From positions 1-64,000 of the forward strand of contig JADJPH010000006.1 of the NCBI GenBank assembly GCA_016713335.1: a stretch of 64,000 bases of DNA. Reading direction: 5' to 3'. The notes under the pieces are model-generated. The model was not told where the DNA came from. It worked only from the letters and a program-made list of their open reading frames with translations, and made no database searches. This stretch comes from Candidatus Fredericiella danica (GTDB lineage: Bacteria > Chloroflexota > Anaerolineae > Caldilineales > Caldilineaceae). Made by a program: the position numbers and the translations under genes. Shown in pieces: positions 62,380 to 64,000 of this stretch (position 1 is the stretch's first letter; the number at the start of each line of letters is the position of its first letter).

Positions 62380-63348
62380 CTATCCATGAGCGCGTTCTAG
62401 TTCATCGGCCGCCAGGGCGACGGCGCCAAGTAGCCCGACGTCATCGCCCAGCGCGGCCGAAACAATTTCGAGTTGGTTCCAAAAATCTGGCGATTGCGCC
62501 CGCTGGCGAATGGTTTCCCACATCGTGGCTTCGATATAGCGCCCGGCATACAGCCACACGCTCCCGCCGATCACGATCCGTTGCGGGTTGAAGGTGTGCA
62601 GTAGATTGGTGATCCCGACACCCAGGTAACGTCCGGTGAGGGCGTACTGGTCTAGCGCGAATTCGTCGCCCTGTTCGGCTGCCTCCTGAAGCAGCCGGGG
62701 TGACACGGCTTCAATGTCCCCATGCACCCATTCCAAGACCGCGCTTTTGGCGCCATTGGCCAGGGCACGCCGTGCGCGTTTGGCCAGGTTCGGTCCCGAT
62801 GCCAACCCTTCCAGCGTGCCAATTTCGCAGCGCCCTTCCAACTCCCCGGTGAGGTCGATGGTGACATGCCCGATCTCGGCCGCCATGCCGCGCGAACCTA
62901 ACAGCAAGCGCCGGTTGATGATCACGCCACCACCGATGCCGGTGCTGACCGTGATGTAGATCATGTGGTTGGAGCCGCGGCCTGCACCAAACCGGAATTC
63001 GGCGAGGCCGGCCAGGTTGGCGTCGTTGCCGATATAGACCGGGACGCCAAAGCGGCGGCTCAGGATTTGCCGCAACTCAATATTGTGCCACCCAGGGAGA
63101 TTGGGCGCCACGATGACGACGCCATTGTAGGGGTCGATCGGACCCGGGGCGCCAAGTCCAATGGCCGCAATATGTTGATCCCCGCGGGCCGCCTCGATCT
63201 GTGTCACGATGCGCTCAATGACGGCAGTGGGGCCTTCATCAGCCAGCGTCAATGTAGCGACGCGGCTCTGCATCACGCCGTCCGAGTTGGCAAGTGTTGC
63301 GCGAATTTGAGTACCGCCCAGGTCAACGCCTAGCAATTTTTGGGTCAT
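62380..63348 (-). CDS. ROK-family sugar kinase (glucokinase-like)
   Basis: 322 residues; the start is ATG 63348 (MTQKLLGVDLGGTQIRATL). The ATP site DLGGTQ, catalytic GNDANLAGLAEFRFGAGRG with the Asp, and STGIGGGVI are all present. The zinc-type segment is unusual: where ROK enzymes have CxCGxxGCxE, this has GRCEIGTLEGLASG with a single Cys. Function as glucose or N-acetylsugar kinase is likely but the substrate is open. No DNA-binding domain, so not an NagC-type repressor. Confidence 0.88.
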   Translation of the reverse strand: MTQKLLGVDLGGTQIRATLANSDGVMQSRVATLTLADEGPTAVIERIVTQIEAARGDQHIAAIGLGAPGPIDPYNGVVIVAPNLPGWHNIELRQILSRRFGVPVYIGNDANLAGLAEFRFGAGRGSNHMIYITVSTGIGGGVIINRRLLLGSRGMAAEIGHVTIDLTGELEGRCEIGTLEGLASGPNLAKRARRALANGAKSAVLEWVHGDIEAVSPRLLQEAAEQGDEFALDQYALTGRYLGVGITNLLHTFNPQRIVIGGSVWLYAGRYIEATMWETIRQRAQSPDFWNQLEIVSAALGDDVGLLGAVALAADELERAHG

Positions 63349-63453
63349 GGCCGTGCCTCGCATGGATGAAAATAGGGTGGTGAAGCTCAGGCTTCGTACT
63401 GCTGACAATGTGCATTATCCTACCGCTTCCCGGCACATTCTTACAAACACGAG

Positions 63454-63482
63454 TTTACAGTTGCTTTACAGTGGGATATAAT
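63454..63482 (+). promoter_or_regulatory. Near-consensus sigma-70 promoter
   Basis: TTTACA, 17 nt, TATAAT, about 60 nt upstream of the last gene. The best promoter match in the window. Confidence 0.75.
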
Positions 63483-63541
63483 GCACCTATCTCCGCCCGA
63501 GTCAGCACCTCAGGATCAACCACGGCAAGAAAGGAAGCCGC

Positions 63542-64000
63542 ATGACTTTCTCCGAAGTCGATCAGCGTTACATCACACTGAAGGAGCGGTTTGCTGCTGG
63601 TGAGATTACCGCTGAGCAATTCGATGATGAACTTCTCAACATGATGGTGCAGGACGTTCAGGGCCGCTGGTGGGCGAAGGCGCGGCTGAGCGGTGAGTGG
63701 CACTATTATGACGCGGCCACGGAGGATTGGCAGCGCGCCGATCCCCCCGGCGCAGCGGCGCCGCCCGAATTATTGATCCCGCCCACAAAGAAGGCCGTCG
63801 TACAACCATCCACCATCGACCAACCCGGTCAACCGGCGCCGCCACAGGGTGCAAAGCAGCAACCCACAACGCATCAACCGGCGCAGCCTGATAAACGGGT
63901 GGTGGGAACTAAACAACCCGCGCCAACGAAGGCTAGCGCGGTGACCGAACCTGCTGCAAATGCCTCGGGGCAAACGCCAGAACCGGCGCCGGCGAAAACT
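63542..64000 (+). CDS. SHOCT-like N-terminal domain protein, cut by the window end
   Basis: 153 codons are visible from ATG 63542 (AAAGGA 10 nt upstream). It begins MTFSEVDQRYITLKERFAAG and continues EITAEQFDDELLNMMVQD, a SHOCT-type short helical motif, then GRWWAKARLSGEWHYYDAATEDW, a Trp-rich module often paired with it. From about residue 75 it is Pro/Gln/Thr/Ala-rich and likely disordered. The 3' end is outside the window, so the main domain is unknown. Confidence 0.7.
   Translation, partial: MTFSEVDQRYITLKERFAAGEITAEQFDDELLNMMVQDVQGRWWAKARLSGEWHYYDAATEDWQRADPPGAAAPPELLIPPTKKAVVQPSTIDQPGQPAPPQGAKQQPTTHQPAQPDKRVVGTKQPAPTKASAVTEPAANASGQTPEPAPAKT

Overview
This window is a high-G+C bacterial chromosome segment. 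Gene content points most plausibly to a Chloroflexota (Anaerolineae/Caldilineae-like) genome: Ser/Pro/Thr-rich anchored proteins, a sigma factor beside a membrane regulator with a LysM-like domain, a bacterial alpha-2-macroglobulin next to a PBP1C, DUF6155, Rpn-type proteins, and many dispersed non-CRISPR repeats. This assignment is inference, with no rRNA or marker tree. No rRNA, tRNA or CRISPR array was seen. A striking property is the number of otherwise well-preserved housekeeping genes (ppk, rimM, manC, the hybrid kinase and others) broken by single-base indels, often in C, G or T runs. I read these mainly as uncorrected sequencing errors and annotate across them.

Layout. 1-13.8 kb: CPBP protease (-), polyphosphate kinase, GT39-like glycosyltransferase, malate dehydrogenase (-), a secreted FG-GAP repeat protein, a MITE-like repeat, a CDP-alcohol phosphatidyltransferase, then an ECF sigma factor with a membrane partner carrying a LysM-like domain and a long Pro/Thr/Glu repeat stalk. 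13.8-20.6 kb: a conserved translation/secretion block, ffh-rpsP-khpA-rimM-dprA-manC and a two-TM protein of unknown function, with stem-loops between its first genes. 20.6-25.3 kb (-): methyltransferase, PyrK-like flavoprotein, two XdhC-family genes, cutC and a dGTPase, tightly packed or overlapping.

25.5-35.9 kb: a sugar or sugar-acid uptake and catabolism cluster. It has a promoter, a LacI-type palindrome, an ABC transporter (lipoprotein, ATPase, permease), an SDR dehydrogenase, an enolase-superfamily dehydratase, an aldo/keto reductase, a small membrane protein, a broken amidohydrolase (-), a DHDPS-type aldolase and a 2-keto-3-deoxy-sugar kinase. Together they fit import, oxidation, dehydration to a 2-keto-3-deoxy acid, phosphorylation and aldol cleavage.

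35.9-43.9 kb is an accessory, repeat-rich region: Rpn-family genes or fragments, an AddB-like helicase/nuclease, a candidate structured RNA beside an RNase-H-like (DUF3800-like) gene between direct repeats, a 14-unit array of about 37 bp, and a DUF6155 gene. 43.9-57.8 kb (-): a multi-PAS hybrid histidine kinase, alpha-2-macroglobulin, PBP1C, a VWA protein and a MaoC hydratase. 58-64 kb: alpha-methylacyl-CoA racemase, a two-S1-domain protein (-), a Taq-type carboxypeptidase, a ROK kinase (-) and the start of a SHOCT-like protein that runs off the end.
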